A stretch of DNA of 64,000 bases from JAWPMV01 sp039819665 (GCA_039819665.1 JBCBRM010000007.1:130931-194930); one strand, 5' to 3'. Counted from the first letter of the stretch, positions 8,502 through 17,654 are shown. Made by a program: numbers and translations. Notes: generated from the letters alone by a model not told the origin.

Positions 8502-10337
8502 ATGAAAATTTCCCTCTATCTTTTCTCCCTTCTAATTTTTACCAAACTTGTATATGCTCAATCTGGACCCGCAGGTGTAGAACAAACTAATGGCGCTTCT
8601 AACTTACTCTTATGGCTGAATGCAAATGAAAACGTAGAAGAGGCTGTTGGAGATTTAGCCGAAAACGGTGATGCAATTTCCAGATGGCTGGATAATAGTG
8701 GGTATGGTAATCATGCCGTATCTGTCAATTCTCCCAATTATTATACAAATCAATATAACGGTAACGCTGCTGTTTTTTTTAATGGGTCAAATGATAACCT
8801 CAGCCTCACTCCTACACAACTTCCAACAGGAACAAGTGCAAGAACCTATATCTTCATTGCAGAAAGTATAGAGACCTCCAATCAAAACCTCATGGATCAT
8901 GGATTAGGAGGAGCTTCCGGGGCAAGGGTTACCATTACTCATATGGATACAGAATCAAGTCTCGCCGTCAATGGACACAGGTGGGGCTCTAATTTTACCA
9001 GCAATACTGACTTAAGGATAAGTACTTTTGATTTAGCAGCCAGTTCTACTTCTAATCAAATTAACATCTACACCAATGCCGGAGGCCTTACAGAATCAAA
9101 CCTCGCGGGCTCAAGCCAAAGTGTTAACACGGGAACTACCTATGCCCATATCGGGACAAGCAATTCCGGAAGCAGTTATTTCAGCGGAGATATCACGGAA
9201 ATCATCATATTTGATAAACAGCTGAATTCCGCAGAATTCATTATCCTGCATAATTATTTGGCTGCTAAGTACGACATTGCCCTAAGTGCCAATGATATTT
9301 ATAATGAGGACGACTCAGGAGCGGGGGATTTTGATCATGAAGTAGCCGGTATAGGAAGAGTGGATGCATCCAACCTTCTGGATGATGCGCAAGGAACCTC
9401 AATCGTAAGAATATTGAATCCCACGGACCTCGGAGACGATGAGTTTTTAATCTGGGGACATAATAATGGTACCCAGTCCGCAATTGAAGAATCAGATGTC
9501 CCATCCGATGTAGAGGCAAGGTTTGAAAGAATATGGAAGGTAAGTGAAGTAAATACCTCTTCCTCATCAATAGATGTAGGCTCCATTGATATTCGTTTTG
9601 ACCTGACTGATCTGGGTCCGGTTACAACAACAGATCTACGATTGTTGATTGATACAGATAATGATGGGATTTTTAGTGATGAAACTGCTATTTCCGGTGC
9701 ATCTAGTTTAGGAGGTGATGTGTATCAATTTAGTGCTGTAAGTGGGATAGCAGATAATCTTTCTTTCACACTTGGAACCGCTGATGTAAGTCAAACTCCA
9801 TTGCCTGTGAACCTCTTAGCTTTCAAAGCTTCTATCGTCAATGAAAAGCATGTACGTCTGGACTGGCAGACCTTATCTGAAAGAAATAATGATTACTTCA
9901 GTCTTGAAAGATCCGACAGCGGTGTAGAGTGGGAGAACATTGCAAATATTCCCGGAGCGGGGAATTATTCATCCTTATCAACCTACAGTCATACCGATTA
10001 CCTTCCTTACGATGGCCTTTCTTATTATCGGCTCAAACAAATTGATTTTGATGGAAGGTTTTCGTTTTCCCCAATCAAACAGGTAAATATTGAAACTCGA
10101 TTGAAGCAAGCGGTTTCCCTTGCTCCTAATCCCGTAAGCGGTATACTTATTTTAGAGGGAAATCCACAAGATTTAAGAAACATAGAAGTCTATAATTCAC
10201 TTGGACAAGCCCTGCCTATTGAGGCTAATTTTTCAGAAAATAGCGAGCGGAGGCTAAGCATAGATTTAAGCAGTTTCAGCCCCAGAATTTATTATATAAA
10301 AACGGCTTCTTCTTACAACAAAATCTTAAAACGCTAA
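8502..10337 (+). CDS. LamG/DUF8202-type secreted protein with T9SS sorting domain
   Basis: 611 residues, ATG at 8502, signal peptide MKISLYLFSLLIFTKLVYAQ. Residues ~35-255 form a concanavalin A/LamG-like jellyroll (LLLWLNANENVEE, ISRWLDNSGYGNHA, AAVFFNGSNDNLSL, ITEIIIFDKQLNSAEF). Residues ~256-430 match the DUF8202-style segment that usually follows in Bacteroidota (VAGIGRVDASNLLDDAQGTS, FLIWGHNNGTQS). An Fn3-like region (VRLDWQTLSERNNDYFSLER) leads into a type A T9SS tail (LAPNPVSGILILEG, LGQALPIEAN, YYIKTASSYNKILKR). It is a secreted or surface protein, probably glycan- or matrix-binding by fold; the ligand is unknown. A bidirectional terminator follows. Confidence 0.85.
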   Translation: MKISLYLFSLLIFTKLVYAQSGPAGVEQTNGASNLLLWLNANENVEEAVGDLAENGDAISRWLDNSGYGNHAVSVNSPNYYTNQYNGNAAVFFNGSNDNLSLTPTQLPTGTSARTYIFIAESIETSNQNLMDHGLGGASGARVTITHMDTESSLAVNGHRWGSNFTSNTDLRISTFDLAASSTSNQINIYTNAGGLTESNLAGSSQSVNTGTTYAHIGTSNSGSSYFSGDITEIIIFDKQLNSAEFIILHNYLAAKYDIALSANDIYNEDDSGAGDFDHEVAGIGRVDASNLLDDAQGTSIVRILNPTDLGDDEFLIWGHNNGTQSAIEESDVPSDVEARFERIWKVSEVNTSSSSIDVGSIDIRFDLTDLGPVTTTDLRLLIDTDNDGIFSDETAISGASSLGGDVYQFSAVSGIADNLSFTLGTADVSQTPLPVNLLAFKASIVNEKHVRLDWQTLSERNNDYFSLERSDSGVEWENIANIPGAGNYSSLSTYSHTDYLPYDGLSYYRLKQIDFDGRFSFSPIKQVNIETRLKQAVSLAPNPVSGILILEGNPQDLRNIEVYNSLGQALPIEANFSENSERRLSIDLSSFSPRIYYIKTASSYNKILKR

Positions 10338-10353
10338 GCTTTTCTTATAAGTA

Positions 10354-10402
10354 AAAAATTGACTCAGCCTACACTCTTTCAGAGCAAGCTGAGTCAATTT
10401 TT
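10354..10402. terminator. bidirectional rho-independent terminator
   Basis: AAAATTGACTCAGC (from 10354) pairs with GCTGAGTCAATTTTT (10388-10402), a 14-pair stem with a ~20-base loop, flanked by A- and T-runs. It sits between convergent genes ending at 10337 and 10416. Confidence 0.88.
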
Positions 10403-10415
10403 GAATTTCTAATTC

Positions 10416-12374
10416 CTAGTATCTCACATCACTCATTCTGCTAGTATCTGTATTGTCATCATTCTCCAAAGAAAGAACGCCTCTTGGGCAAACAGCGGCA
10501 CATACTCCGCAACCTACGCAAGAAGAACGAACAATATTCTGACCTTTCTGCGCATACGCTCTTACGTCAATTCCCATTTCGCAGTAAGTAGAACAGTTAC
10601 CGCAAGAGATGCACTGACCGCCATTGGTGGTGATGCGGAAACGAGACTTGAATCTCTGCACCAATCCAAGATATGCAGCCAAAGGACATCCGAAACGACA
10701 CCAAACTCTGTTACCCATAACTGGATAGAAACCCGTTCCTACAACCCCTGCGAAGATCGATCCAATCGCAAAACCATATACGCTTCTTACGTCAAAGCTA
10801 TTAAAGCTAATGTTGTTGCCACTTACGGGGAAGAAGTTGGTAAAAACGCCCAGGGTGAAAGCGCCTGCAAACACCAATACAACTGTCAGTACTTTCCTTC
10901 CACTCATGTGAGGAAATTTTCTTCTGTGCCAGGCATAAAGCCCCACTCCCACTACCCATACCAAAGCCAATAAAGACCATTTATTAAAGCTTAGGTTGAT
11001 GCCTGATTGACTAAAGTAAGAATAAAGTACCAGGCTCGTCATAATGATGGCAAAAGCCAATACTCCATGAATGATGAAGCGCTCGATTTGCCAGGCTTCG
11101 GTAGACTTATCAGAAAGTTGTCGATAGGGATCACCCAAGGTTTCGGCTAATCCTCCACAACCGCAAACCCAGCTACAATACCAACGCTTTCCATAGAAGT
11201 AGGTAAAGAGGGGCACACCGACCGCAAAGAGGGCAATTCCCCAGCCCAGCATCCAGATACCAAAATTACCGGCAGCTATATGATTGTTGATGTTGTAGTC
11301 GAAAAAGAAATTATAATTCAGTGGCCAGGCATTTTTGAGGTCCATATAAGGCTGATTCAACAGCACCAGAATCTCAGGGATTATGAATGCAAATGCCGTT
11401 TGGAAGAACATGATCGAAGCCGTACGAACCTGGTGGTAACGACTATGCCGATACTTGGCAAACATCCGAATCCCCATTACCCAAATAGCCAGGGTATAGA
11501 GAAAACCGTACATAAACCAACGATCGGCTGGCTGTCCTTTGATCAGTTTTGCCACTGGATCTGCCAGGCTGATCCACTCCGCTATCCAGAAATGATTGAA
11601 ATAAAGCAGAATATAGAAAGTGATCAAAAAGACCGCTGCGATTATTCCAATTAAGCCCTGATTGGTCGCCGAATTGAAATAAATGTGATTATGCTTGATG
11701 CCGGGATTTCCATCAAAGAATGCTGGATAAATATACATCAGTGAACCAATCGTTCCACCAATGATAATCAGCAAGAAGAAAATCCATCGATTGTTCCAAA
11801 AGAAGCCTCCGGAAGTTGCTTTGATTATCTCGAACTTGATGTCTTTGATTGAACCTTCAGAAACCTGGTATTTGCTGGCAAACTCATTTCCCTTTTTTGA
11901 TAATTCGTCTGTCAAGGTTTGGGTGAATACCGACTTATCGTCGTACTCCCGATCAATCAGCCAGGTAGTACCTCCACTCACGTACTCACCCACTTCTGCA
12001 GGAAGCATGGCTTTCAAAGCAGTATGACTTTCAGCCGTAACCTTAAACTTGCCATTCTCCTCTTTCGTCAGGCTATTTACTAGATTGGGAATTTGGTCAG
12101 CAGGAATCCCATATACCTGCGCGATTTCATCATTAGCATTTTGCAAAGCTTCGCTAATCGTGGGTAAATAGGAGAATTTCCCACCCAAAGCTTTGTCTTT
12201 CCACTGGGCCAAAGACTGAACGACATAAGGCGTATATTCCTTTTCCCCCAAAGCTGCTTCCACTTTCGGCAACGTCTCATCATTGATCTTATAGCCGGTC
12301 AGGAAGAGCTGCAATACAAAGAGTCCCATCGCCATGAGAAAGAGACCCAGTCCTATTTTTTTGATAGTATGCAT
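10416..12374 (-). CDS. NirI/NosR-like membrane polyferredoxin
   Basis: 652 residues from the ATG at 12374 (a TTG at 12386 would add four). An N-terminal anchor is followed by a ~170-residue extracytoplasmic region with no recognised domain, then about ten membrane helices. Cysteine motifs typical of NosR/NirI/RdxA-type polyferredoxins are present: CSWVCGCGG and CRFGCP at membrane edges, then two 4Fe-4S clusters CISCGNCSTYCEMG and CVGCGVCAAVCPRG near the C-terminus. Such proteins move electrons across the inner membrane. The FMN-binding domain of true NosR is not visible, and no nos or nir genes are near, so it is NirI-like rather than NosR. The FAD oxidoreductase gene lies 38 bases upstream in the same operon and is the likely electron partner. 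Confidence 0.83.
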   Translation of the reverse strand: MHTIKKIGLGLFLMAMGLFVLQLFLTGYKINDETLPKVEAALGEKEYTPYVVQSLAQWKDKALGGKFSYLPTISEALQNANDEIAQVYGIPADQIPNLVNSLTKEENGKFKVTAESHTALKAMLPAEVGEYVSGGTTWLIDREYDDKSVFTQTLTDELSKKGNEFASKYQVSEGSIKDIKFEIIKATSGGFFWNNRWIFFLLIIIGGTIGSLMYIYPAFFDGNPGIKHNHIYFNSATNQGLIGIIAAVFLITFYILLYFNHFWIAEWISLADPVAKLIKGQPADRWFMYGFLYTLAIWVMGIRMFAKYRHSRYHQVRTASIMFFQTAFAFIIPEILVLLNQPYMDLKNAWPLNYNFFFDYNINNHIAAGNFGIWMLGWGIALFAVGVPLFTYFYGKRWYCSWVCGCGGLAETLGDPYRQLSDKSTEAWQIERFIIHGVLAFAIIMTSLVLYSYFSQSGINLSFNKWSLLALVWVVGVGLYAWHRRKFPHMSGRKVLTVVLVFAGAFTLGVFTNFFPVSGNNISFNSFDVRSVYGFAIGSIFAGVVGTGFYPVMGNRVWCRFGCPLAAYLGLVQRFKSRFRITTNGGQCISCGNCSTYCEMGIDVRAYAQKGQNIVRSSCVGCGVCAAVCPRGVLSLENDDNTDTSRMSDVRY

Positions 12375-12412
12375 ATCTATTTGCAAGTATTTTTTTGTTG
12401 TTGAAAGAAGAA

Positions 12413-13921
12413 TTAGATAAAGCTCACATTTTCAAAGCCCCTCGAATAGCCGGTATAAAACAGCTCTATTGTCCTGACCAATCCGACAGTCAGGAAAAAG
12501 CTGGCTAGCCCTCTTACGATACCCGCTGTGGGTTGACCAAAAATCAAGGATACCAAAAAGAGTACAACTGCTATTGCTGCAAGTACAACAATACTTTTGC
12601 TGATGGGCCGTAGAGATTGCTTCTTTCTGATTACATTTTTGCTGGGGAAAAGCTCATTGTAGGTTCTGATGAGCTCATCTTCATATTGCTCAAAGAATTC
12701 TGGATCAAAATTGGCCCTAAAAAGTTCTGAGAGGACTTCTTCTACATGTATTTTCCGCTCAATCCAATCCAGGCATACATCCTGGCGGAAACGAATGCCC
12801 ATGAGGTTAAATCCTAATACATTGCCTTGCTCCGCATCAAAATTGATACGAATCGATTTATTGAGTTCCGGATGTTTCCAGAATAAATGCCTTTCCCCTT
12901 CCTGTATATGATTCCTGACCGTTCCATAGACCTGGTACTCCATATCCATGAATTTGGCGGAGTTGAACCATTCGTGCTGGGTATAGACGGTAGGGTTTCC
13001 AGTTAAGGTTTTGGCGATAACCGGTCCCATCAATTTCCCTGTATACCAAACTGCCTCTACTCCTCTTCTACCCGGAGCAGGATTTCTCAATTCCGCACAA
13101 TCTCCCACTGCAAAAACATCTTTGACACTCGTTTCCAGGTATTCATTTACCAGAAATCCTCTTCCTTTTTCTATGTCAGTACCCTCTGCCAATTCCGTTC
13201 TGGCATGAACCCCTGCAGTCAAGCCCACAAATTGGCAAGGAATTTCTTCCCCTTTAGAAGTGATAACTGCCCGGGCTTTACCATTTTCATCACTTAAGAT
13301 TTCCTTTAGTTCCGTCTGAAGTTGAAGATCGATCCCATGTGCGTCATTGATTTCATCATTGATCATAGCAGACTCTTCCGGAGGCATCACTCCATTCCAA
13401 AAACTTTTTTCCCTCACCAAAAAAGTTACCGGAATATGACGAGAATGAAACATCTCCGCCATTTCAATCCCTATCAATCCTCCTCCAACGATCACGGCTC
13501 TTTCAAGGCCTTCAGAGTATTTCTCCATATTATCCAGATCCTGCTTGCTATACATCCCCTGCACTCCATCTAGGTCCTGACCCGGCCAACCAAATTTATT
13601 GGGTTCCGAACCGGTAGCTAAGACCAATTTATCATAGCTCAGTTCTTTACCGTCTTCGAAAAAGAGTTTCTTACTATCTGGCTCTAGCTTATCAACTTTA
13701 TTTCGAACGAGATTGATTCGATTTTTTTCCCAAAACCAGGGCTCGTAAGGTTGAGTATGTTCAAATTTCATGTGCCCCATGTATATATACATGAGTGCGG
13801 TCCGGGACCAGAAATAATCGGTCTCCGCCGAGATAACCGTAATTTCGTCATCACTCAGCTTTCGGACATGTCTTGCTACGCTAATTCCAGCAATTCCATT
13901 TCCAATGATAACAATGTGCAT
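12413..13921 (-). CDS. FAD-dependent NAD(P)H oxidoreductase with C-terminal membrane tail
   Basis: 502 residues, ATG at 13921. The first ~400 residues are a pyridine nucleotide-disulfide oxidoreductase of the nitrite-reductase/rubredoxin-reductase type: FAD site GNGIAGISVARH at residue 7, LVLATGSEPN, NAD(P) site VGGGLIGIEMAE (~145), and VFAVGDCAE (~270) for the second FAD contact. No redox-active CxxxxC pair is seen, which separates it from disulfide reductases. A non-standard ~70-residue tail adds two hydrophobic segments (SIVVLAAIAVVLFLVSLIFG and GLASFFLTVGLVRTIELFY), which would tether the flavoprotein to the membrane. The polyferredoxin is 38 bases downstream and DUF547 47 bases upstream. 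Inference: it feeds electrons from NAD(P)H to the polyferredoxin. Confidence 0.82.
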   Translation of the reverse strand: MHIVIIGNGIAGISVARHVRKLSDDEITVISAETDYFWSRTALMYIYMGHMKFEHTQPYEPWFWEKNRINLVRNKVDKLEPDSKKLFFEDGKELSYDKLVLATGSEPNKFGWPGQDLDGVQGMYSKQDLDNMEKYSEGLERAVIVGGGLIGIEMAEMFHSRHIPVTFLVREKSFWNGVMPPEESAMINDEINDAHGIDLQLQTELKEILSDENGKARAVITSKGEEIPCQFVGLTAGVHARTELAEGTDIEKGRGFLVNEYLETSVKDVFAVGDCAELRNPAPGRRGVEAVWYTGKLMGPVIAKTLTGNPTVYTQHEWFNSAKFMDMEYQVYGTVRNHIQEGERHLFWKHPELNKSIRINFDAEQGNVLGFNLMGIRFRQDVCLDWIERKIHVEEVLSELFRANFDPEFFEQYEDELIRTYNELFPSKNVIRKKQSLRPISKSIVVLAAIAVVLFLVSLIFGQPTAGIVRGLASFFLTVGLVRTIELFYTGYSRGFENVSFI

Positions 13922-13968
13922 AATTGTATTAGGCGTGGTTCAATGTGGTTTAAAGAGAGTTCTGTTAC

Positions 13969-14757
13969 TTATAAAGATAGGTCATGAGCATTGATCGACC
14001 AATCATATTCAAGAAATTGAATTTCAACATCTTGAGGGAGTTTTTCATCCAGATATTGATTGATATAATCCACCAAATCTCCCTCTCTGGTAAAATCTCC
14101 CTCGAACCAGGAAAATATGCTGGATAGATTTGCTTGTTCTGGACCTATTTGATTTCTTATTTCCTGTTGTAAAAAGAGCCGAGCTTGCTCTGTCAACTGT
14201 GCTTCGAGTTTATCAACTGTATAAGCTTCCGGACGCAAAACCGGACAAGACATAGAAGCACAATTGATGGCAAAGTGAATACGAGGCTCAACAAAATCCC
14301 GCCTCAATATCCCATGTTCAATTTGGTTTAAGCTGGTTGGCTGCCCGCCAATCTCAAAGAATTCTTCATGCCAAATAGTTGCTACTCCCGGCACCTTATG
14401 TAACTCTCTGATACTTTTGAGCGGGTAATTATCGGCAATTACTTTTACAGTAAAAGCATTATAAGCATTGATCCAATAGGCAAGTTTTTCAGCTTCTGTC
14501 CACTCATCTGTTGGAGCATTATTGCTGAGTTGATCCAAATACGTTTCAAGCTGAGCCTTGTCTGCCTGAAATCCTCGATAGTCTACCAGACCATCGGCTT
14601 TTACATGTGATTTTACTAATTGATCCCAAATTTGGTGATCAGGAGCTTTGCTGTTTTTATTACCCATAGGTGCGGAGCCGTAAGATGGAAAAGCCTTGAA
14701 ATAGAGAATCCCAAAAAGAACTCCCAATCCGGCTAGTATCCATAAGACTTTTTTCAT
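13969..14757 (-). CDS. DUF547 protein, membrane-anchored or exported
   Basis: 262 residues, ATG at 14757. A hydrophobic N-terminal segment (VLWILAGLGVLFGILYFKAF) acts as a signal anchor. The remainder is a DUF547 domain: DGLVDYRGFQADKAQLETYL, KLAYWINAYNAFTVKVIADN, IEHGILRR and the family's INCASMSCPVL near residue 170. No biochemical activity is established for DUF547. It is the gene directly before the FAD oxidoreductase (47-base gap) on the minus strand, and anmK lies 100 bases further upstream. The conserved Cys pair in CASMSC could be redox active next to an electron-transfer pair, but that is speculation. Confidence 0.85.
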   Translation of the reverse strand: MKKVLWILAGLGVLFGILYFKAFPSYGSAPMGNKNSKAPDHQIWDQLVKSHVKADGLVDYRGFQADKAQLETYLDQLSNNAPTDEWTEAEKLAYWINAYNAFTVKVIADNYPLKSIRELHKVPGVATIWHEEFFEIGGQPTSLNQIEHGILRRDFVEPRIHFAINCASMSCPVLRPEAYTVDKLEAQLTEQARLFLQQEIRNQIGPEQANLSSIFSWFEGDFTREGDLVDYINQYLDEKLPQDVEIQFLEYDWSINAHDLSL

Positions 14758-14857
14758 CGTGAAGTGATTATGTCGGTAAAAGTAGAATCCCGATCCAGCT
14801 CCTAATGTCGGCCAACTTACCCAAGCCCTGCTCTTTTATGTCGCAGGCTTTACATAT

Positions 14858-15961
14858 TTACAGAAAAGCCCTGGCTCCTTTTGGGGGAAGATGGATCGAC
14901 CCACAGCTCGCTTCAATTTTGGCTCCCGTGACCGATGCCATAACTGTTGGTTTGGCACGCAAGGTTCGTAAGCCCAGAAAAGCAAAGCCGATCGCCTCTT
15001 TATAATCAATGATCTCCTGAGAAATAGATGCATCTACTTCGATTTGGTGACGCTTAATCTCCGATTCAATCAATTCCATCAGAAATGTATTGTGCCTTCC
15101 ACCTCCCGTGATCAGGATTTTCTCATCTTTTGCTCCAAGTGCTTCTACAGCCTTTGCAATCTGTTGGGCAGCATGCAAAGCATAGGTATGCATGAGATCG
15201 GGTTTCGCTTCTTCTCTTCCTGCGAGAACCGGCATTACTTCGCTCAATACCCATTCCCATCCCAGTGACTTTGGAGCTTGCTGGGCGAAATAAGCATGTC
15301 CATTCAATTCCGCTAATAATTCGGAAATCAAATGACCAGATCGAGCCGTTTCTCCTTCCGGATCATAATCGGTTTCCGCATCCGGTGCATACTCTCTATA
15401 AAGGTGATTCAAAACGATGTTGCAAGGAGAGACATCAAAGGCCAGGCTTCCAAAGGTCATATTGGAAAAGCCACCGAGATTGAGAAAGAGTTTGTATTGG
15501 GGAAAAAGGTATTTTTCTACCAAAGGAATCAGGGGTGCTCCTTCTCCGCCCAGCGCTACATCCTTATTGCGGAAGTTGCTGACAAGTGGGCAGGGCAAAT
15601 AGGAAACGATACTTTCACCATCTCCAATCTGGGCTGTAAAGCTTTTATTCGGTTGGTGGAAAATGGTTTGTCCGTGAGTCGCGACAAAATCTGGTGTTAA
15701 ATTAAAGTCCTTGATAAAGTCCCGAATCTGTTCCCCCATCCAGTGCCCGAAATAGACATTTGTTTTCGCATAGACTTCTGCACTTTGGTCCATAAGATAC
15801 AACAACCGACTTGTCCAGGTCTCCCCAAAGTCTACCTGCCGTACCGCATCCAGCTTAAAGCTATAGCTTTCTCCATCTTCAATAAAGGTGCAACAGGCAA
15901 TATCCAGGCCGTCCATGGATGTACCCGACATGAGACCGATTCCCTGGTAGGAGTTTGACAT
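14858..15961 (-). CDS. anmK: anhydro-N-acetylmuramic acid kinase
   Basis: 367 residues, ATG at 15961. AnmK phosphorylates and opens 1,6-anhydroMurNAc to MurNAc-6-phosphate in cell-wall recycling, in the cytoplasm. Family motifs are clear: GLMSGTSMDGLD at residue 8 (phosphate-binding loop), DFVATHGQTIFH (~90), SNFRNKDVALGGEGAPLIP, FLNLGGFSNMT, the Asp-containing DYDPEGETARSG, and ILITGGGRHNTFL near the C-terminus. Length matches E. coli AnmK (369). No MurQ etherase is in the window. It is the first gene of a minus-strand run leading to DUF547, though the 100-base gap leaves operon membership open. Confidence 0.95.
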   Translation of the reverse strand: MSNSYQGIGLMSGTSMDGLDIACCTFIEDGESYSFKLDAVRQVDFGETWTSRLLYLMDQSAEVYAKTNVYFGHWMGEQIRDFIKDFNLTPDFVATHGQTIFHQPNKSFTAQIGDGESIVSYLPCPLVSNFRNKDVALGGEGAPLIPLVEKYLFPQYKLFLNLGGFSNMTFGSLAFDVSPCNIVLNHLYREYAPDAETDYDPEGETARSGHLISELLAELNGHAYFAQQAPKSLGWEWVLSEVMPVLAGREEAKPDLMHTYALHAAQQIAKAVEALGAKDEKILITGGGRHNTFLMELIESEIKRHQIEVDASISQEIIDYKEAIGFAFLGLRTLRAKPTVMASVTGAKIEASCGSIHLPPKGARAFL

Positions 15962-16016
15962 AGTTTTCGTCTAATATATTTGATTCAAGGTAAGACTGGA
16001 GTTTGAATAAAAAAAA

Positions 16017-16105
16017 CGTGTTGGGGTGTTGGCGTGCTGGGGTTAATGCTATATGTTCTATCGAAGATAAACGCCAACACGCCAACACGCCAACACACCA
16101 ACACG
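16017..16105. repeat. octamer-built inverted repeat (TGTTGGCG / CGCCAACA)
   Basis: The left arm has three 8-base units (TGTTGGGG, TGTTGGCG, TGCTGGGG; 16019-16042). The right arm has four (three exact CGCCAACA plus CACCAACA; 16072-16103). The arms are reverse complements apart from a few substitutions and are separated by ~29 bases, giving a potential ~28-pair hairpin. It stands between divergent anmK and the outer-membrane barrel gene, just upstream of the latter's promoter. Confidence 0.8.
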
Positions 16106-16123
16106 TTCCGTCTTCCCCCTCCC

Positions 16124-16154
16124 TTTGATCCCAGCCAAAATAATTCTATTTTTG
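16124..16154 (+). promoter_or_regulatory. Bacteroidota-type promoter for barrel gene and ruvA
   Basis: TTTG at 16124-16127, 19 bases, then TATTTTTG at 16147-16154, an exact match to the Bacteroidota -33/-7 pattern. Transcription would start near 16161, about 14 bases before the ATG. Confidence 0.7.
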
Positions 16155-16174
16155 GAAGTACTAATCTATGACCT

Positions 16175-16930
16175 ATGAACAAGCAGCTGACTTTTATTTT
16201 AACTACACTTCTGTTCTTTTCTTTCCAATTTAGTTTTGCCCAGGAAGGCTTCAAATTGGGAGGCTTCTTTATGCCTCAGGGATCTGTTTTGCTTAACCAG
16301 GACGATATGGATCTGGCGGAAGATGTTTATCAAACAGAAGTACTAGGAGGGGTAGCTGCGGGGGCAATTGTAGGCTACAATTTCAACGATAATTTCGGAA
16401 TTCGCGCCAATGTGATGTATTCGCAGGAAGGCGGAAGATATACAGATAAAAGAGATGAGTTTTTCAGAAATGAGTATGTAACCCGTCTCGAGTATGTGAA
16501 AATTCCCGTTATGATTGGCTACAATGCTGACCCTTTCAACAATAAGGTTATGTTGAGCTTGTATGCAGGTCCTCAGATTTCATTCCTTTCTCGCGGACTC
16601 GCCTACAATGATAATCCTGAATTTGATCCGGGTGTACCTGATAATTTCAGCAACTTCCCATCTACTTTCAGCACTTACGACGATATCAATTATAGCTTAG
16701 TAGGTGATTTTGGAGTAGACATCTATTTAACCCCGGAGGCGGTTATGAATCTTCACCTGCGTCTGGACTACAGCTTGAATGATGTTGAAGACAAAGAAGT
16801 AAGCTATCAGCTTACCGAAAATGGATCTACGACTACAGTTCCATTCTGGTCAAGCTCAAGAGCTGAAACCAATGCACTCAATGTAGGACTCCTGGTAGGA
16901 ATCACTTTCACTATCGGAGGCTACTACTAA
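16175..16930 (+). CDS. outer membrane beta-barrel protein (PorT-like family)
   Basis: 251 residues, ATG at 16175, signal peptide MNKQLTFILTTLLFFSFQFSFAQ. The mature part alternates short beta strands typical of the eight-stranded OMP_b-brl_2/PorT-like family: AGAIVGYNFNDNFGIRANVM, YVKIPVMIGYNADPF, LSLYAGPQISFLSRG, and a last strand ALNVGLLVGITFTIGGYY ending in an aromatic. It precedes ruvA by 26 bases and sprA lies two genes downstream. It may help the T9SS, but the family is large and the name PorT is not warranted. A well-formed promoter lies directly upstream. Confidence 0.78.
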   Translation: MNKQLTFILTTLLFFSFQFSFAQEGFKLGGFFMPQGSVLLNQDDMDLAEDVYQTEVLGGVAAGAIVGYNFNDNFGIRANVMYSQEGGRYTDKRDEFFRNEYVTRLEYVKIPVMIGYNADPFNNKVMLSLYAGPQISFLSRGLAYNDNPEFDPGVPDNFSNFPSTFSTYDDINYSLVGDFGVDIYLTPEAVMNLHLRLDYSLNDVEDKEVSYQLTENGSTTTVPFWSSSRAETNALNVGLLVGITFTIGGYY

Positions 16931-16956
16931 GCCAAGTTTCTTAAAAATACGGAACC

Positions 16957-17550
16957 ATGATCGCTTACCTGGACGGAAAACTCGCACAGATCGATCCTTC
17001 TTTTGCCATTATTGAATGTAATGGCATTGGATATTTGGTTAAAATATCCCTCAATACTTTTAGCCAGATCAAAGAGAAAGAAAAGGTAAAACTCCTCACC
17101 TATTTTCAGGTTCGGGAAGATGCTCAGGTATTATATGGCTTTAGCAATGCAAGAGAGAAAGTCCTCTTTGAGCAATTGATTAGCATATCTGGAGTGGGAG
17201 GAAATACTGCAATCATGATTCTTTCCAGTATTTCTCCTGAAGAATTATATATGGCCATTCAATCAGAAGATACAATGGCACTAAAACGGGTAAAAGGAAT
17301 TGGAGCAAAAACCGCCGGACGTATAGTCCTGGAACTCAAGGATAAGATTAAATTGGATGGAGAAATCGCCAGTCCGGGAGTAGGTCAAAAGCTAGCCGAA
17401 AGCAGCAAAAAGCAGGAAGCCTTGACGGCACTTGCCAACCTCGGATTACCCAAAACTCAAATGAGTAAGCGCATCGATAAGATCCTGTCTGAAGCTGATG
17501 GAGATCTATCTGTTGAACAGATCATTAAACAGGCTTTGCGTAACCCTTGA
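16957..17550 (+). CDS. ruvA: Holliday junction branch migration protein RuvA
   Basis: 197 residues, ATG at 16957. RuvA binds four-way junctions as a tetramer and recruits the RuvB motor. Domain I is the N-terminal OB fold (MIAYLDGKLAQIDPSFAIIE, ~1-62). Domain II has two helix-hairpin-helix motifs (LISISGVGGNTAIMILSSI and LKRVKGIGAKTAGRIVLEL). The C-terminal domain III (ALTALANLGLPKTQMSKRI, ~150-197) contacts RuvB. Length is normal. It follows the barrel gene by 26 bases and precedes sprA, an order seen in many Bacteroidota genomes. Confidence 0.97.
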   Translation: MIAYLDGKLAQIDPSFAIIECNGIGYLVKISLNTFSQIKEKEKVKLLTYFQVREDAQVLYGFSNAREKVLFEQLISISGVGGNTAIMILSSISPEELYMAIQSEDTMALKRVKGIGAKTAGRIVLELKDKIKLDGEIASPGVGQKLAESSKKQEALTALANLGLPKTQMSKRIDKILSEADGDLSVEQIIKQALRNP

Positions 17551-17565
17551 TCATTCACGAGGATA

Positions 17566-17588
17566 TTCGCAAAATGCGAACTTTCTTT
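17566..17588 (+). terminator. weak terminator-like hairpin after ruvA
   Basis: TTCGCA (17566-17571), loop AAA, TGCGAA (17575-17580), followed by CTTTCTTT. The stem is only six pairs and the T-run is broken, so readthrough is likely. Confidence 0.35.
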
Positions 17589-17623
17589 AAAAACGAATTA
17601 ATTTGCTGTATAGTAAGCTTTTA

Positions 17624-17654
17624 CTTGTCCGACGAAAGTTTTTACTTACCTTCG
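17624..17654 (+). promoter_or_regulatory. candidate sprA promoter
   Basis: CTTG (17624-17627), 19 bases, then TACCTTCG (17647-17654), one base off TAnnTTTG. Predicted transcription start near 17661 would leave a leader of ~220 bases. Confidence 0.45.

Noticed and set aside
10416..12374. annotation as NosR
   Set aside because: No FMN-binding domain is visible and no nos genes are present.
16019..16103. octamer arrays as a possible CRISPR
   Set aside because: Units are eight bases long, directly adjacent and inverted; there are no spacers or cas genes.
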